DNA of 64,000 nucleotides from Macrococcus hajekii (GTDB lineage: Bacteria > Bacillota > Bacilli > Staphylococcales > Staphylococcaceae), in the NCBI RefSeq assembly GCF_004359505.1, contig NZ_SCWE01000001.1, positions 62,001-126,000 on the forward strand, in the 5' to 3' direction. Of the stretch, positions 53,360-64,000 are shown piece after piece. A program made the position numbers and the translations under genes. Below the pieces are notes generated by a model. That model saw only the letters and a list, made by a program, of their open reading frames with translations. It made no database searches and was not told the DNA's origin. How positions within the stretch are numbered: the first letter of the stretch is position 1; each line of letters opens with the position of its first letter.

Positions 53360-53466
53360 TTTTTTGTAAAGAGGGCGTGTCATTCTTTAAAAAATCTTAA
53401 TAATTATTCAGATAGTAGAATGATAGAATAAAACTATATTTATGAATAATTTAAAGAGGTGTATCT

Positions 53467-53802
53467 ATGTTTAAAGATATGGCATTCTATTTGTTCGGTC
53501 ATGAGATTGATCCATTTTTCCAGCTTTTTATTTTTGAACCCATTATTATTACAATCATTGCAGTGCTTGTGGCTATGGTGACAAAAAAGGCCTGGACAAT
53601 GGCGCTCGTCATTATTTTACTGAATATTATCGACAACGTTATTGATGTCAACTTTTTGTTCGGAGATCAAGGTATAGGAACGATTATTACACAGAATATT
53701 GCTTTTTTCTTCTCTAACTTCTTCTCTATGTTCTATGAGTTTGTCTTTAGTTTCTTACTGGCAGGACTGCCATTCATGCATAAAAAATTCGGTATCGCTT
53801 AA
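53467..53802 (+). CDS. hypothetical small membrane protein
   Basis: 111 residues with three hydrophobic helices (LFIFEPIIITIIAVLVAMVT, WTMALVIILLNIIDNVIDVN and FFSNFFSMFYEFVFSFLLAG). The ribosome binding site is AGAGGTG. It has its own terminator and lies after pnuC by about 110 bp. Not recognised. Confidence 0.78.
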   Translation: MFKDMAFYLFGHEIDPFFQLFIFEPIIITIIAVLVAMVTKKAWTMALVIILLNIIDNVIDVNFLFGDQGIGTIITQNIAFFFSNFFSMFYEFVFSFLLAGLPFMHKKFGIA

Positions 53803-53820
53803 GCGATACCGAATTTTTTT
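53782..53820. terminator. bidirectional terminator, small membrane gene / carbonic anhydrase
   Basis: AAATTCGGTATCGCTT / AAGCGATACCGAATTT, a 16 bp perfect palindromic stem containing the stop codon of the membrane gene; followed by T residues. Confidence 0.9.
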
Positions 53821-54331
53821 ATTGATGCTCTTTTTTATAGAGTTGCGCTTTTTCAGCATATTCAGTGACGATACGTGTCATATCCTCATAGTCGGCATCC
53901 GTTAATTCACGTACCACTTTGGCAGGACGACCGAATGCGAGTGTGCGAGGTGGAATCTTCGTGCCAGGTGTGACAAGTGAACCTGCGCCGATAAAAGCAT
54001 ATTCACCGATTTCAGCACCGTCAAGTATAGTGGAGTCCATACCGACCAGTGCATGATGGCGGATAACAGCTGAATGAAGGGTGACGCGATGTCCGACTGT
54101 CACGTAGTCTTCGATGATGAGAGGTTTATCAGGTGACTGATGAAGGCAGCATAGATCCTGTATATTGCTTTCTTTACCGATTGTAACCGGACTGACGTCA
54201 CCTCTAATCACGGCGTTGTACCAGACAGAAGCACCTTCAGCGATTTTGACATCACCTGTGATGACTGCATTCGGCGCAATAAAAGCAGTATCATGAATTT
54301 CCGGAAATTGATTGTGATAGTTGACAAGCAT
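53819..54331 (-). CDS. gamma-carbonic anhydrase-like hexapeptide-repeat protein
   Basis: 170 residues of left-handed beta-helix with hexapeptide repeats (IAPNAVITGDVKIAEGASVWYNAVIRGD). Metal ligand histidines are visible in CLHQSPDKP, TVGHRVTLHSAVI and IRHHALVGMDS. It belongs to the YtoA/PaaY group; catalytic hydration of CO2 is not proven for most members. ATG 54331 follows AGGGAG. Divergent from the hydrolase gene. Confidence 0.88.
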   Translation of the reverse strand: MLVNYHNQFPEIHDTAFIAPNAVITGDVKIAEGASVWYNAVIRGDVSPVTIGKESNIQDLCCLHQSPDKPLIIEDYVTVGHRVTLHSAVIRHHALVGMDSTILDGAEIGEYAFIGAGSLVTPGTKIPPRTLAFGRPAKVVRELTDADYEDMTRIVTEYAEKAQLYKKEHQ

Positions 54332-54397
54332 AATGAATCTCCCTTTCTTTTTTTGTTATAATTAAGCATATCATGAAACATGAAGAGAGGCAGAATT

Positions 54398-55195
54398 ATG
54401 TGGAAGTGGGAAACAGATAAAACAGCAAAAGGCGTTGTCGTCATCGTGCATAATATTTTAGAGCATCATGGCCGCTATGCCTGGTTGATTATGCAACTGA
54501 GACGACGAGGCTACCATGTCATCATGGGTGATCTACCTGGACAGGGACAGACGTCGCGCGTCAACAGAGGACACATCAATTCTTTCGGGGATTACCGTGA
54601 AGCTGTTCTTGACTGGATCGATGTGGCGGAGGAATATTATCTGCCGGTTTTTGTGGTAGGTGTGGGTCTGGGTGGCTTGATTATAACCAATCTGCTCGAG
54701 CATGTGACACTTCGAGTAGAAGGTGTTATTTTAATATCTCCTTTATTCGGTTTTCAGCATACAACGACAACTCGCAAAAATTTCTTTGCGTCCAGTTTCG
54801 GCGGGACTTCAAAAGATGCCAAGTTTGATCTGGGTATTGATTATGCGACTCTCACTCGCAATGAAGAAGCGGTAGCTGAGATTGAAAATGATTCGCTTGT
54901 ACTGAAACAAGTGAGTTTCCACTGGTATCGTTCGATCATTGAGACAATGAAGGAGACGATGGAGCATCTGGAACGGATTGAACCTCTTGCGATGCAGCTG
55001 CATTATGGCACCGAAGATCAATTAATCGATCTCGACCAGATTAAAATCTTTGAGCGTGAAATGGCGTGTGAAGCGATGGAGTGGGAAGGCTATTATCATG
55101 AATTGCATCATGAGCCTGAGAATGATAAGGTGCTGCGGGAGATGGTTCGATTTATGGATAAGAGAATCGAACATATAGGGTTGATAGTTAAATAA
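54398..55195 (+). CDS. alpha/beta hydrolase-fold protein lacking the nucleophile serine
   Basis: 265 residues of monoglyceride-lipase/lysophospholipase type (Hydrolase_4 family): VVVIVHNILEHHGRYAWL, YHVIMGDLPGQGQTS and a late HYGTEDQLIDLDQ. The nucleophile elbow, usually GHSMGG, reads GVGLGG (about residues 87-92), so the catalytic serine is replaced by glycine. The Asp is kept, and a late His is possible in YHELHHEPEND. It may be inactive as an esterase or use another chemistry. ATG 54398 follows GAAGAGAGG. The rot-like gene follows after about 47 bp. Confidence 0.85.
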   Translation: MWKWETDKTAKGVVVIVHNILEHHGRYAWLIMQLRRRGYHVIMGDLPGQGQTSRVNRGHINSFGDYREAVLDWIDVAEEYYLPVFVVGVGLGGLIITNLLEHVTLRVEGVILISPLFGFQHTTTTRKNFFASSFGGTSKDAKFDLGIDYATLTRNEEAVAEIENDSLVLKQVSFHWYRSIIETMKETMEHLERIEPLAMQLHYGTEDQLIDLDQIKIFEREMACEAMEWEGYYHELHHEPENDKVLREMVRFMDKRIEHIGLIVK

Positions 55196-55242
55196 AAGGG
55201 TAAAGTGAGTCTTATAGACATGACTGACGGGAGGCTGAAAAG

Positions 55243-55644
55243 ATGTCAGGTCAAAAACATGAAATAAGTGATATGGTAGCACTTAACGAACTGCAGAAGG
55301 AGATAGATACTATTTTCGATGTTATTTCCGAGCGCTTCGATTTATCTAAGGAAGAGTATCTAGCCATGGTCGCATTATGGGATAATGGCTCCATGTCTCT
55401 GAAGGAACTGGATCAGTATGTAGACATTAAGCCTTATAAACGAACGCGTTTCTTTAATAATCTAGTCGCTAAAGGCTGGATCTATAAGGAGCGTCCACAA
55501 AATGACGAGCGTACGGTGATCATTCATTACAACAAGGATAAAGCAGCAGATAAGGATGAGATTGTCCGCGTTGCCTGTTCTGCCATTAAGAACAATATGA
55601 CAGACTTCAAAAAATACTTCCAGCAGGTTCTCGATATATGCAAA

Positions 55645-55647
<3 letters not shown>
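55243..55647 (+). CDS. rot: SarA-family transcriptional regulator Rot
   Basis: 134 residues, winged-helix MarR/SarA type. The core LWDNGSMSLKELDQYVDIKPYKRTRFFNNLVAKGWIYKERPQNDERTVIIHYN is nearly collinear with S. aureus Rot as I remember it, including KPYKRTR and the wing KERP-DERTVIIH. Rot represses toxins and activates surface proteins in S. aureus. Here the N- and C-termini differ. ATG has GGGAGG upstream. Immediately downstream are ytqB/ytqA and leuS; a similar neighbourhood surrounds rot in S. aureus. Confidence 0.88.
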
Positions 55648-57145
<1,498 letters not shown>

Positions 57146-57237
57146 GATAGACTCACCTTTCTTATTGTAGGATTTTAACACAAAATATTGTCTTGTGCCG
57201 TAAAAAAAGTTAGTCTAGGGAAGAAGAGGTGAAAAAA

Positions 57238-58395
57238 ATGAAAATGCCGCGTTTAGTCTGGCTCCTGATCATTGGAATGGCAGTCAATGTTACAGGTGCT
57301 AGTTTTATTTGGCCGCTGAATACAATCTATATCCATAATGAACTTGGGAAGAGCCTGAGTGTGGCCGGAATAGTGCTGATGTTAAATTCAGGTGCTTCTG
57401 TTGCAGGGAACCTGATGGGCGGTAAGATGTTTGACCGTTTTGGTGGTTATTTAACCGTCATGACCGGGATTCTTCTGGCAATGATCAGTTTAGTAGGTAT
57501 GGTACTTATCCATACCTGGCCGTGGTATCCAGTGTGGCTGATTCTGGTCGGCTTTGGTTCCGGTATCGTCTTCCCTGCTATCTATGCGATGGCTGGTGTT
57601 GCATGGCCGGAAGGAGGAAGACGAACATTCAACGCTATCTACCTTGCCCAGAATCTAGGTGTAGCCATCGGAGCAGCTGCAGGTGGCTTTATGGCTGATA
57701 TTAGTTTTAATCTTATATTTATTGCCAACCTTCTGCTGTTCGTTGTGTTCTTCTTCATTGCTATTTTCGGTTACCGTGAAGCCGGGAATCTGCATAAGGC
57801 ACGCAAGGTTGCTGAAGTAAAGGATATAGTGGATAAGAGTCGTTTTCATGCGCTGCTGCTGATCTGTACAGCATATTGTCTCTGCTGGATTGGTTATGTA
57901 CAGTGGCAGACTACCATCTCCAGCTATACACAGACAATCGGTATTTCTCTGCAGCAGTATAGTCTGTTATGGGCATTGAATGGAATTCTGATTATTGTCG
58001 GTCAACCTTTGATTCGTCCCTTTATACGTTTGATAGAAGACAAAATTAAGACTCAGATTGCGGTAGGTATCGGTATATTTATCATATCTTTCGTTGTGAC
58101 CAGCTTCGCAGAGAATTTCATGATGTTTGTCGTCGGCATGGTCATACTGACGTTAGGTGAAATGTTTGTCTGGCCGGCCGTACCTACCATTGCGAACATG
58201 CTTGCACCAGAAGGACGGGTAGGGACATATCAAGGTATCGTTAATTCAACTGCTACACTAGGCCGTGCGATCGGACCTGTAGCTGGTGGTGTCATCGTTG
58301 ATCTATTTGATATGCAGATGATGTTTTACGCGATGATTGCACTGTTAATCCTGAGCTTTGTATTTGTAAAAATATATGACCGAAAACTGACATAA
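57238..58395 (+). CDS. MFS transporter (MDR type, YttB-like)
   Basis: 385 residues with 12 helices. Motif A-like GGKMFDRFGGYLTVMTG after helix 2 and a late GRAIGPVAGGVIVDLF. It belongs to the 12-helix DHA1-type facilitators; substrate unknown. ATG 57238 follows AGAGGTGAAAAAA; the in-frame GTG at 57229 is within that site. Divergent from ytqA. A weak terminator follows. Confidence 0.88.
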   Translation: MKMPRLVWLLIIGMAVNVTGASFIWPLNTIYIHNELGKSLSVAGIVLMLNSGASVAGNLMGGKMFDRFGGYLTVMTGILLAMISLVGMVLIHTWPWYPVWLILVGFGSGIVFPAIYAMAGVAWPEGGRRTFNAIYLAQNLGVAIGAAAGGFMADISFNLIFIANLLLFVVFFFIAIFGYREAGNLHKARKVAEVKDIVDKSRFHALLLICTAYCLCWIGYVQWQTTISSYTQTIGISLQQYSLLWALNGILIIVGQPLIRPFIRLIEDKIKTQIAVGIGIFIISFVVTSFAENFMMFVVGMVILTLGEMFVWPAVPTIANMLAPEGRVGTYQGIVNSTATLGRAIGPVAGGVIVDLFDMQMMFYAMIALLILSFVFVKIYDRKLT

Positions 58396-58408
58396 ATATC
58401 GAGAAGGT

Positions 58409-58440
58409 ATGGAAGAAGACTCGCTGGAAGCGGGTCTTTT
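58409..58440 (+). terminator. terminator after the MFS gene
   Basis: AAGACTCGCT / AGCGGGTCTT hairpin with a short T-run. Confidence 0.65.
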
Positions 58441-58564
58441 ACTTTACATCTCCTTTATCTATGCTGATAGGTAAATAGATTTACTGAAAACAAGTAGATG
58501 TTTTTAAATTTTAGTTATTCAGACAGTCAAATCATCCATAATTTTTTTAACTCATAAAAACTTC

Positions 58565-58593
58565 TTGCACAAATTCCGCAATCATTTTATAGT
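58565..58593 (+). promoter_or_regulatory. leuS promoter
   Basis: TTGCAC (58565-58570) and TATAGT (58588-58593), 17 bp apart, just upstream of the T-box leader. The preceding 120 bp hold nothing else I can identify. Confidence 0.65.
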
Positions 58594-58609
58594 AGTTATT
58601 AACTGGAGT

Positions 58610-58790
58610 AGTAACTTCGAATCATTTGTAGAGAGTCAGTGATGGTGAAAACTGATAGTGGTGAAGGGTGAACTTGCCGGTGTGATGAAATCAATAATCA
58701 AAGCTGCACTTAACGGTGAATTGCGGGTGGTACCGCGGTTGTCTATAGAAGACAGTCGTCCCTCTTATAGGGATGACTGTCTTTATTTTT
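58610..58790 (+). promoter_or_regulatory. leucine T-box riboswitch with terminator
   Basis: Leader of leuS with stem I (AGAGAGTCAGTGATGGTG... region), a specifier-loop context GGTGAACTTGCC in which CTT (58673-58675) is a leucine codon, and the T-box GGGTGGTACCGCGG (TGGTACC at 58728-58734), which pairs with the uncharged tRNA acceptor end. The terminator is GACAGTCGTCCCT / AGGGATGACTGTC (58751-58782) followed by T residues. Uncharged tRNA-Leu should favour antitermination. Confidence 0.93.
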
Positions 58791-58809
58791 ATTTACAGGA
58801 GGAATGATC

Positions 58810-61224
58810 ATGAATTTTAATCATCAGGAAATTGAAAAGAAATGGCAGCAATACTGGGCCGAAAATAAAACATTTAAAACTGAAGAGCACTCAGATAAAC
58901 CTAAGTTTTATGCGCTGGATATGTTCCCGTATCCATCAGGTGCCGGTCTTCATGTCGGGCATCCAGAAGGCTATACGGCGACTGACATTATGTCTCGTTT
59001 TCGACGTATGCAGGGGTATAATGTACTGCATCCAATGGGCTGGGATGCGTTTGGTTTACCAGCTGAGCAGTATGCGATTGATACAGGGAATGATCCGGCT
59101 GAATTCACGCTGACGAACATCCAGACATTTAAACGTCAGATTCAGGAACTGGGTTTCAGCTACGACTGGGACCGTGAAGTGAATACAACAGATCCGAACT
59201 ACTATAAATGGACGCAGTGGATCTTCATTCAGCTTTATAACAAAGGACTCGCATACGTGGATGAAGTTGCGGTGAACTGGTGTCCGGCGCTGGGTACTGT
59301 TCTCTCAAATGAAGAAGTGATCGACGGTAAATCTGAGCGTGGCGGCCATCCGGTTATCCGTAAGCCGATGCGACAATGGGTGCTGAAGATTACTGAATAT
59401 GCCGACCGTCTGCTTGAAGACCTGGACGATCTCGATTGGTCTGAATCACTTAAAGATATGCAGCGTAACTGGATTGGTCGTTCTGAAGGAGCAGAAGTTA
59501 CTTTTAAAGTGAAAGAACATGGGGCGTCATTTGATGTTTTCACAACTCGTCCAGATACAATTTTCGGTGCAACATATGCTGTACTGTCGCCTGAACATGC
59601 ACTCGTTGAAAAAATTACAACTGACGAACAGCTTCAGGCAGTGAAAGATTATCAGGAACAGGCCTCACGTAAGTCTGACCTCGAGCGTACAGACCTTGCG
59701 AAAGATAAATCAGGTGTCTTCACAGGTGCGTATGCTATCAATCCCTTTACAAATGCTGAAATGCCGATTTGGATTTCTGACTATGTACTGGCATCATATG
59801 GTACAGGTGCGATCATGGCTGTACCTGCACATGATGAACGTGATTATGATTTCGCGAAGCAGTTTGATCTGCCGATTATTCAAGTACTTGAAGGCGGTGA
59901 TATCTCGTCTGAAGCCTTTACGGGCGACGGAGTGCATATCAATTCCGGCGAACTGAATGGTCTGAATAAAGAAGACGGTATCCAAAAAGCGATCGATATG
60001 CTGGAAGCACAAAATATCGGTCAGAAGAAGACGAGCTATAAACTTCGCGACTGGTTGTTCTCACGTCAGCGTTACTGGGGTGAACCGATTCCTGTGATCA
60101 CATGGGAAGATGGAACGATGACGACGGTACCAGAGGAAGAACTGCCGCTTATGCTGCCTGTAACAGAACATATTAAACCATCAGGCACTGGGGAATCACC
60201 GCTTGCGAATATTGATGAATTCGTTAATGTCGTTGATCCGAAGACGGGTATGAAAGGTCGCCGCGAGACGAATACAATGCCGCAATGGGCAGGTAGCTGC
60301 TGGTATTACTTACGCTACATCGATCCACATAATGATGAAGCACTTGCTGATCCTGAAAAATTAAAAGAATGGCTGCCAGTCGATCTGTATATCGGGGGAG
60401 CAGAGCATGCAGTGCTCCATCTGCTGTACGCACGTTTCTGGCATAAAGTACTGTATGATATCGGTGTTGTGCCGACGAAGGAACCATTCCAGAAACTCGT
60501 TAACCAGGGAATGATTCTTGGTGAAGGTAACGAAAAAATGAGTAAATCAAAAGGCAATGTCGTCAATCCGGATGATATCGTTGAATCTCATGGTGCTGAC
60601 ACGTTACGTCTCTATGAAATGTTTATGGGACCTCTGGAAGCTTCAATCGCATGGAGTACAAATGGACTGGACGGAGCCCGTCGTTTCCTCGACCGTATTT
60701 ATCGCCTGTTTATTACAGAGCACGGTACATTGACAGAGAAAATAACGGAAGAAGCAACACCTGCTATGGAAAAGGTTTATCACCAGACTGTGAAAAAAGT
60801 GACGGAAGACTTCGATACACTTGGCTTCAACACAGCGATTTCTCAGATGATGGTCTTCATCAATGAAGGTTATAAACAGGATAAGATCAATAAGTCTTAT
60901 GTTGAAGCCTTCGTTAAGATGCTGTCACCTATCGCACCGCATATCGCTGAAGAATTATGGCAGAAGCTGGGTCATACTGAAACGATTACTTACGAAGCAT
61001 GGCCGACATTTGATGCGTCAAAACTGATTGATGATGAAGTGGAAATCGTCATTCAGATCAATGGCAAGCTGAAGAAAAAGGCAAAGATTGCAAAAGATAT
61101 GCCGAAAGAAGAACTTGAAGCCTTTGCTCTTGCTGAAGAAGAGATCAAGGCAGCTATTGACGGTAAAACAATCCGTAAAGTGATTGCTGTGCCGAATAAA
61201 CTTGTCAACATTGTGGCGAATTAG
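58810..61224 (+). CDS. leuS: leucyl-tRNA synthetase
   Basis: 804 residues. Class I signatures: [19 protein letters not shown] with HVGH (near residue 50) and KMSKS in [11 protein letters not shown] (near residue 577). The CP1 editing domain lies between, with [13 protein letters not shown] and the conserved Asp in [15 protein letters not shown] 58810 has AGGAGG at proper spacing; the ATG at 58804 is too close to it. Controlled by the T-box in its leader. The rhodanese gene starts 9 bp downstream and is likely co-transcribed. Confidence 0.97.
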   Translation: MNFNHQEIEKKWQQYWAENKTFKTEEHSDKPKFYALDMFPYPSGAGLHVGHPEGYTATDIMSRFRRMQGYNVLHPMGWDAFGLPAEQYAIDTGNDPAEFTLTNIQTFKRQIQELGFSYDWDREVNTTDPNYYKWTQWIFIQLYNKGLAYVDEVAVNWCPALGTVLSNEEVIDGKSERGGHPVIRKPMRQWVLKITEYADRLLEDLDDLDWSESLKDMQRNWIGRSEGAEVTFKVKEHGASFDVFTTRPDTIFGATYAVLSPEHALVEKITTDEQLQAVKDYQEQASRKSDLERTDLAKDKSGVFTGAYAINPFTNAEMPIWISDYVLASYGTGAIMAVPAHDERDYDFAKQFDLPIIQVLEGGDISSEAFTGDGVHINSGELNGLNKEDGIQKAIDMLEAQNIGQKKTSYKLRDWLFSRQRYWGEPIPVITWEDGTMTTVPEEELPLMLPVTEHIKPSGTGESPLANIDEFVNVVDPKTGMKGRRETNTMPQWAGSCWYYLRYIDPHNDEALADPEKLKEWLPVDLYIGGAEHAVLHLLYARFWHKVLYDIGVVPTKEPFQKLVNQGMILGEGNEKMSKSKGNVVNPDDIVESHGADTLRLYEMFMGPLEASIAWSTNGLDGARRFLDRIYRLFITEHGTLTEKITEEATPAMEKVYHQTVKKVTEDFDTLGFNTAISQMMVFINEGYKQDKINKSYVEAFVKMLSPIAPHIAEELWQKLGHTETITYEAWPTFDASKLIDDEVEIVIQINGKLKKKAKIAKDMPKEELEAFALAEEEIKAAIDGKTIRKVIAVPNKLVNIVAN

Positions 61225-61233
61225 GAGGTATTT

Positions 61234-61518
61234 ATGAATTACGACATCACACCTCAAGAATTAACGTCTAAAATGGATCATGGAGAACCCATCCATATTA
61301 TTGATATACGTGAAGATTATGAAGTGCAGACCGGCATGTTAAAAGGGGCTGAACATATTCCGATGAATACAATTCCTGACCATATGCATACTTTTAAGCA
61401 AGGGGAACCTTATTATATTGTATGCGCACACGGCGTCCGCAGTGAGAAAGTGACTGATTATTTACGTGAACATGATTTTGATGCTTATAATGTGACAGGT
61501 GGCATGGCTGCATTCTAA
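61234..61518 (+). CDS. single-domain rhodanese
   Basis: 94 residues. IHIIDIREDYEVQTGMLKGAEHIPM and the active-site loop VCAHGVRSEKV with Cys at about residue 69. Sulfurtransferase handling persulfide sulfur; partner unknown. It follows leuS by 9 bp with AGGAGG, so its transcription probably responds to leucyl-tRNA charging. Confidence 0.92.
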   Translation: MNYDITPQELTSKMDHGEPIHIIDIREDYEVQTGMLKGAEHIPMNTIPDHMHTFKQGEPYYIVCAHGVRSEKVTDYLREHDFDAYNVTGGMAAF

Positions 61519-61519
61519 C

Positions 61520-61554
61520 AAAAGACGACTTCTCTTAATGAGAAGTCGTCTTTT
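61520..61554. terminator. bidirectional terminator, rhodanese / flavoprotein
   Basis: AAAAGACGACTTCTC / GAGAAGTCGTCTTTT stem; the flavoprotein gene's last codons lie in it. Confidence 0.88.
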
Positions 61555-62794
61555 GTGCATTGAGGCCGGCGACGTAACCTGTCACGAGTGCACTCGTAAT
61601 ATTATAGCCGCCGGTATAGCCATGTATATCCAGTACTTCACCGCAGAAGAAGAGGTTGTCGTGTAGCTTGGATTGCATCGTAGCAGGATGAATCTCTTTG
61701 ACGCTGACACCACCTCCTGTGACAAAGGCTTTTTCAATGGAGAGTGTACCGTTAACGGTCAGTGAGAATTGCTTCAGTGAAGTAATGAACTCAGTGAGTT
61801 GCTCTTTTTTTAGATGGTGACCGCTAGTCGTCTCATCAATACCTGCCTGTTGGAGGAGAAACAGGAGATAGCGTTCATGGACAAGTCCTTTTAAACTGTT
61901 CTTGATAGCTTTGTCCGGCTGATCTTTCAGCAGTCGGTTTACACGTGCAGTCAACTCATGCAATGATTCTTCAGGAAAGCAGTCAATCATCATCAGCACG
62001 TCCTGTTTTTTCTGACGTTGCTGTTCCTTATAGACGAACTGAGAACATCTTAACGCTGCTGGACCTGATAGTCCGAAGTGAGTGAAGAGCATATCCATCT
62101 GATGCGTGATAGCAGGCTTGCCATTCTTACGCAGTACACTAAGTGCCACGTTCTGCAGGCTCAGACCTTGCAGTACCTTTGATTTAATAAAAGGTTCATT
62201 TGAAGTGATCGGAACTTCAGTCGGAAAGAGTTCAGTGATTGTATGGCCTGCCTGCATTGCAAAACGATAACCGTCACCCGTCGAGCCTGTCTGCGGGACA
62301 CTTTTACCGCCGGTCGCAATAATGATGCTTTCAGCCTGGAAAATCCCGCGGTCTGTATCGACGCCTGTAATCTTCTCCTCGGTCAGTAAGAGCTGATTCA
62401 CAGTCAGATTAGTTTTGATTTCAACTTGGTTATGTTCAAGATGTTTGAGCAATGTAGTGACAACATCTTTGGCATTGTTCGATACAGGGAACATACGTCC
62501 ATTATCTTCTTCCTTTAACTTAACGCCTTTAGATTCGAAGTACTGGATGATACTTTCATTATCAAAAGTATTGAAGGCACTGTATAGGAATTTACCGTTA
62601 CCTGGAATGTTCTTGATGATTTCTTCGTAGGGCAGACGGTTGGTGACATTGCATCTGCCACCGCCAGAAATCTGGAGTTTACGACCGAGCTGATCTTTTT
62701 TATCGATCAGTAGTACTTTCCCGCCTTGTTCACTAGCACTGATGGCAGCCATCAGCCCGCTTGGACCGCCACCAATGACGATTGTCTGATACAT
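61535..62794 (-). CDS. HI0933/BaiN-like NAD(P)/FAD-dependent oxidoreductase (YtfP)
   Basis: 419 residues. N-terminal FAD fold [17 protein letters not shown], then [29 protein letters not shown] and the C-terminal [12 protein letters not shown] and [15 protein letters not shown] signatures of the HI0933 family. Members include BaiN, but the role in Firmicutes is not established. ATG 62794 is supported by AGGAGGC upstream; further in-frame starts up to 62857 are not. Confidence 0.9.
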   Translation of the reverse strand: MYQTIVIGGGPSGLMAAISASEQGGKVLLIDKKDQLGRKLQISGGGRCNVTNRLPYEEIIKNIPGNGKFLYSAFNTFDNESIIQYFESKGVKLKEEDNGRMFPVSNNAKDVVTTLLKHLEHNQVEIKTNLTVNQLLLTEEKITGVDTDRGIFQAESIIIATGGKSVPQTGSTGDGYRFAMQAGHTITELFPTEVPITSNEPFIKSKVLQGLSLQNVALSVLRKNGKPAITHQMDMLFTHFGLSGPAALRCSQFVYKEQQRQKKQDVLMMIDCFPEESLHELTARVNRLLKDQPDKAIKNSLKGLVHERYLLFLLQQAGIDETTSGHHLKKEQLTEFITSLKQFSLTVNGTLSIEKAFVTGGGVSVKEIHPATMQSKLHDNLFFCGEVLDIHGYTGGYNITSALVTGYVAGLNAQKTTSH

Positions 62795-62910
62795 GAGTAG
62801 CCTCCTTTTTTTGTTCAATAATAATATCATACTTGATATAAATGTAGTTAACCGCAACTAAAGATGATAATATATGAATAGTTTAAAACTAGATAGTTAG
62901 GGATGAAGAT

Positions 62911-64000
62911 ATGTCAGAAAGTAATACATTAGTCAGAAGTACCTTTATATTAACCGCCAGTATATTTATCACGAAAATACTGGGGATACTTTATGTAATC
63001 CCCTTTTATGCCATTATCGGTGGCGAAAGAAATTTGGCACCTTATACTTATGCATATCAGCCTTATGTCGTTATGCTGACGATAGCAGGTGCGGGTGTGC
63101 CACTCGCTGTTGCTAAATACGTCTCTAAATATAACGCGCTGGGTGCTTACAGGGTCAGTGAAAAGTTGTATAAATCCAGCCTGCTCGTAATGAGTTTATC
63201 TGGTCTGCTTGGCTTTATTATATTATATCTGCTGTCGCCGATGATAGCAGAAGCAACGCTTGCAGGGGAGGGAAGTAAAGGTTCGTGGAGTGTTGATGAT
63301 ATCACACATATTATGCGTGTCATTTCATTTGCCGTTATATTTATTCCGTTCCTGGCGACATGGCGCGGGATTTTCCAGGGTTATGATTCAATGGGACCTA
63401 CAGCGGTATCGACTGTAATCGAACAGGTCGCACGTATTCTGTTCTTGCTTGTAGGTGCATATCTTGTTCTTCATGTGTTTGACAAAGGGTTACTGCTTGC
63501 AAATGAAGTGGCAACATTTGCAGCCGCAATCGGTGCGATTTTTGCACTTCTGACCTTGTGGTATTATTGGCGGAAACGTAAGCCGTTTATAGATAAGATG
63601 ATTCGTTCAGATAAAACGAATATCGATGTTGATTATCGTTCGATGTATAAGGAAATTCTTCTATATAGTATTCCGTTTGTTATTGTCAGTCTCTGTGTCC
63701 CTCTTTATATTATGATTGACCAATTTACACATAACAAAGGTCTTGCTATGGCAGGGGTACCCTCTTCTATGCATGATTCACTGCTGACCATGCTGAATTT
63801 AACGACGAATAAACTAGTGATGATTCCTACTTCACTGGCGGGCGGTTTTGCAATCAGTGTCGTACCATCGATTACGCGTACATTTGCTTCAGGACGCACA
63901 CGTGAAATGCATCAGCAGATCAGAACAGCGCTCGGTGTACTGATGTATTTAACAGTACCAGCATCACTTGGTATTATGATTCTTGCTGCGCCGCTTTATA
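62911..64000 (+). CDS. MurJ/SpoVB-type polysaccharide flippase (partial, runs off the end)
   Basis: The 363 codons seen start MSESNTLVRSTFILTASIF with TAG-GGATG ribosome binding region and show at least nine hydrophobic helices of the MOP/MATE-like flippase fold, for example TKILGILYVIPFYAIIGG, WRGIFQGYDSMGPTAVS and TSLAGGFAISVVPSITRTFA. It matches Bacillus YtgP/SpoVB proteins, which flip lipid II or related precursors (S. aureus MurJ belongs here). About a third of the protein lies beyond the window. Confidence 0.88.
   Translation, partial: MSESNTLVRSTFILTASIFITKILGILYVIPFYAIIGGERNLAPYTYAYQPYVVMLTIAGAGVPLAVAKYVSKYNALGAYRVSEKLYKSSLLVMSLSGLLGFIILYLLSPMIAEATLAGEGSKGSWSVDDITHIMRVISFAVIFIPFLATWRGIFQGYDSMGPTAVSTVIEQVARILFLLVGAYLVLHVFDKGLLLANEVATFAAAIGAIFALLTLWYYWRKRKPFIDKMIRSDKTNIDVDYRSMYKEILLYSIPFVIVSLCVPLYIMIDQFTHNKGLAMAGVPSSMHDSLLTMLNLTTNKLVMIPTSLAGGFAISVVPSITRTFASGRTREMHQQIRTALGVLMYLTVPASLGIMILAAPLY

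Overview
The window reads as a chromosomal segment of a Staphylococcaceae bacterium that is close to, but probably not within, Staphylococcus (Macrococcus or a relative is my best guess). The evidence is a set of staphylococcal-type genes: ComK, a Rot/SarA-family regulator, a SagB-type glucosaminidase, FemAB and YtqA/YtqB. Regulation is Gram-positive throughout, with a SAM-I riboswitch, an FMN riboswitch, a leucine T-box and many intrinsic terminators. This assignment is inference; no rRNA or marker gene was compared.

Layout. 0-5 kb: comK, two tRNAs, a 1006-residue RND transporter, then an eight-tRNA cluster in two terminator-bounded transcripts. 5-14 kb: menaquinone synthesis, with menA on the minus strand and menF-menD-menH-menB-menE-menC on the plus strand. 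14-26.6 kb: ordinary core genes (yidD, a Nudix/hydrolase pair, pckA, metK behind a SAM riboswitch, a NERD protein, an aldo/keto reductase, a FemAB enzyme, a secreted 5'-nucleotidase, two fluoride channels, transaldolase). 26.6-27.75 kb: a compact PlcR/PapR-like quorum-sensing cassette. 27.8-30.4 kb: sagB, a membrane protein and an M20 amidohydrolase.

From about 30.6 to 42.7 kb the window looks accessory: tandem DUF805 proteins, unknown small genes, a strikingly AT-rich PLD-helicase-DUF3427 protein beside a Nudix hydrolase, a small XRE regulator, a disrupted gene, a GH1 glucosidase followed by a HAD remnant, an ArsD-like protein, and a lone DNA adenine methylase-like protein divergent from an unknown gene across paired operators. 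From 42.8 to 64 kb core genes return: an MFS pump, a lipoprotein, a flavoprotein, the FMN-riboswitch ribD-ribE-ribBA-ribH operon, proline dehydrogenase, a 42-residue secreted peptide gene, nadR-pnuC, a gamma carbonic anhydrase, an unusual alpha/beta hydrolase, rot, ytqB/mnmM-ytqA, an MFS pump, T-box-leuS, a rhodanese, a BaiN/YtfP flavoprotein and the start of a MurJ/SpoVB-type flippase that runs off the end.

The most interesting item is the 283-residue PlcR-like regulator followed 16 bp downstream by a 43-residue signal-peptide-bearing precursor. Its promoter holds a sequence matching nine of the ten fixed positions of the Bacillus cereus PlcR box, which suggests an autoregulated peptide pheromone circuit outside Bacillus. 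The other leads are the orphan secreted peptide at 51.3 kb, the paired operators at 41.1 kb, the methylase with a variant catalytic motif, and a hydrolase without its serine nucleophile.
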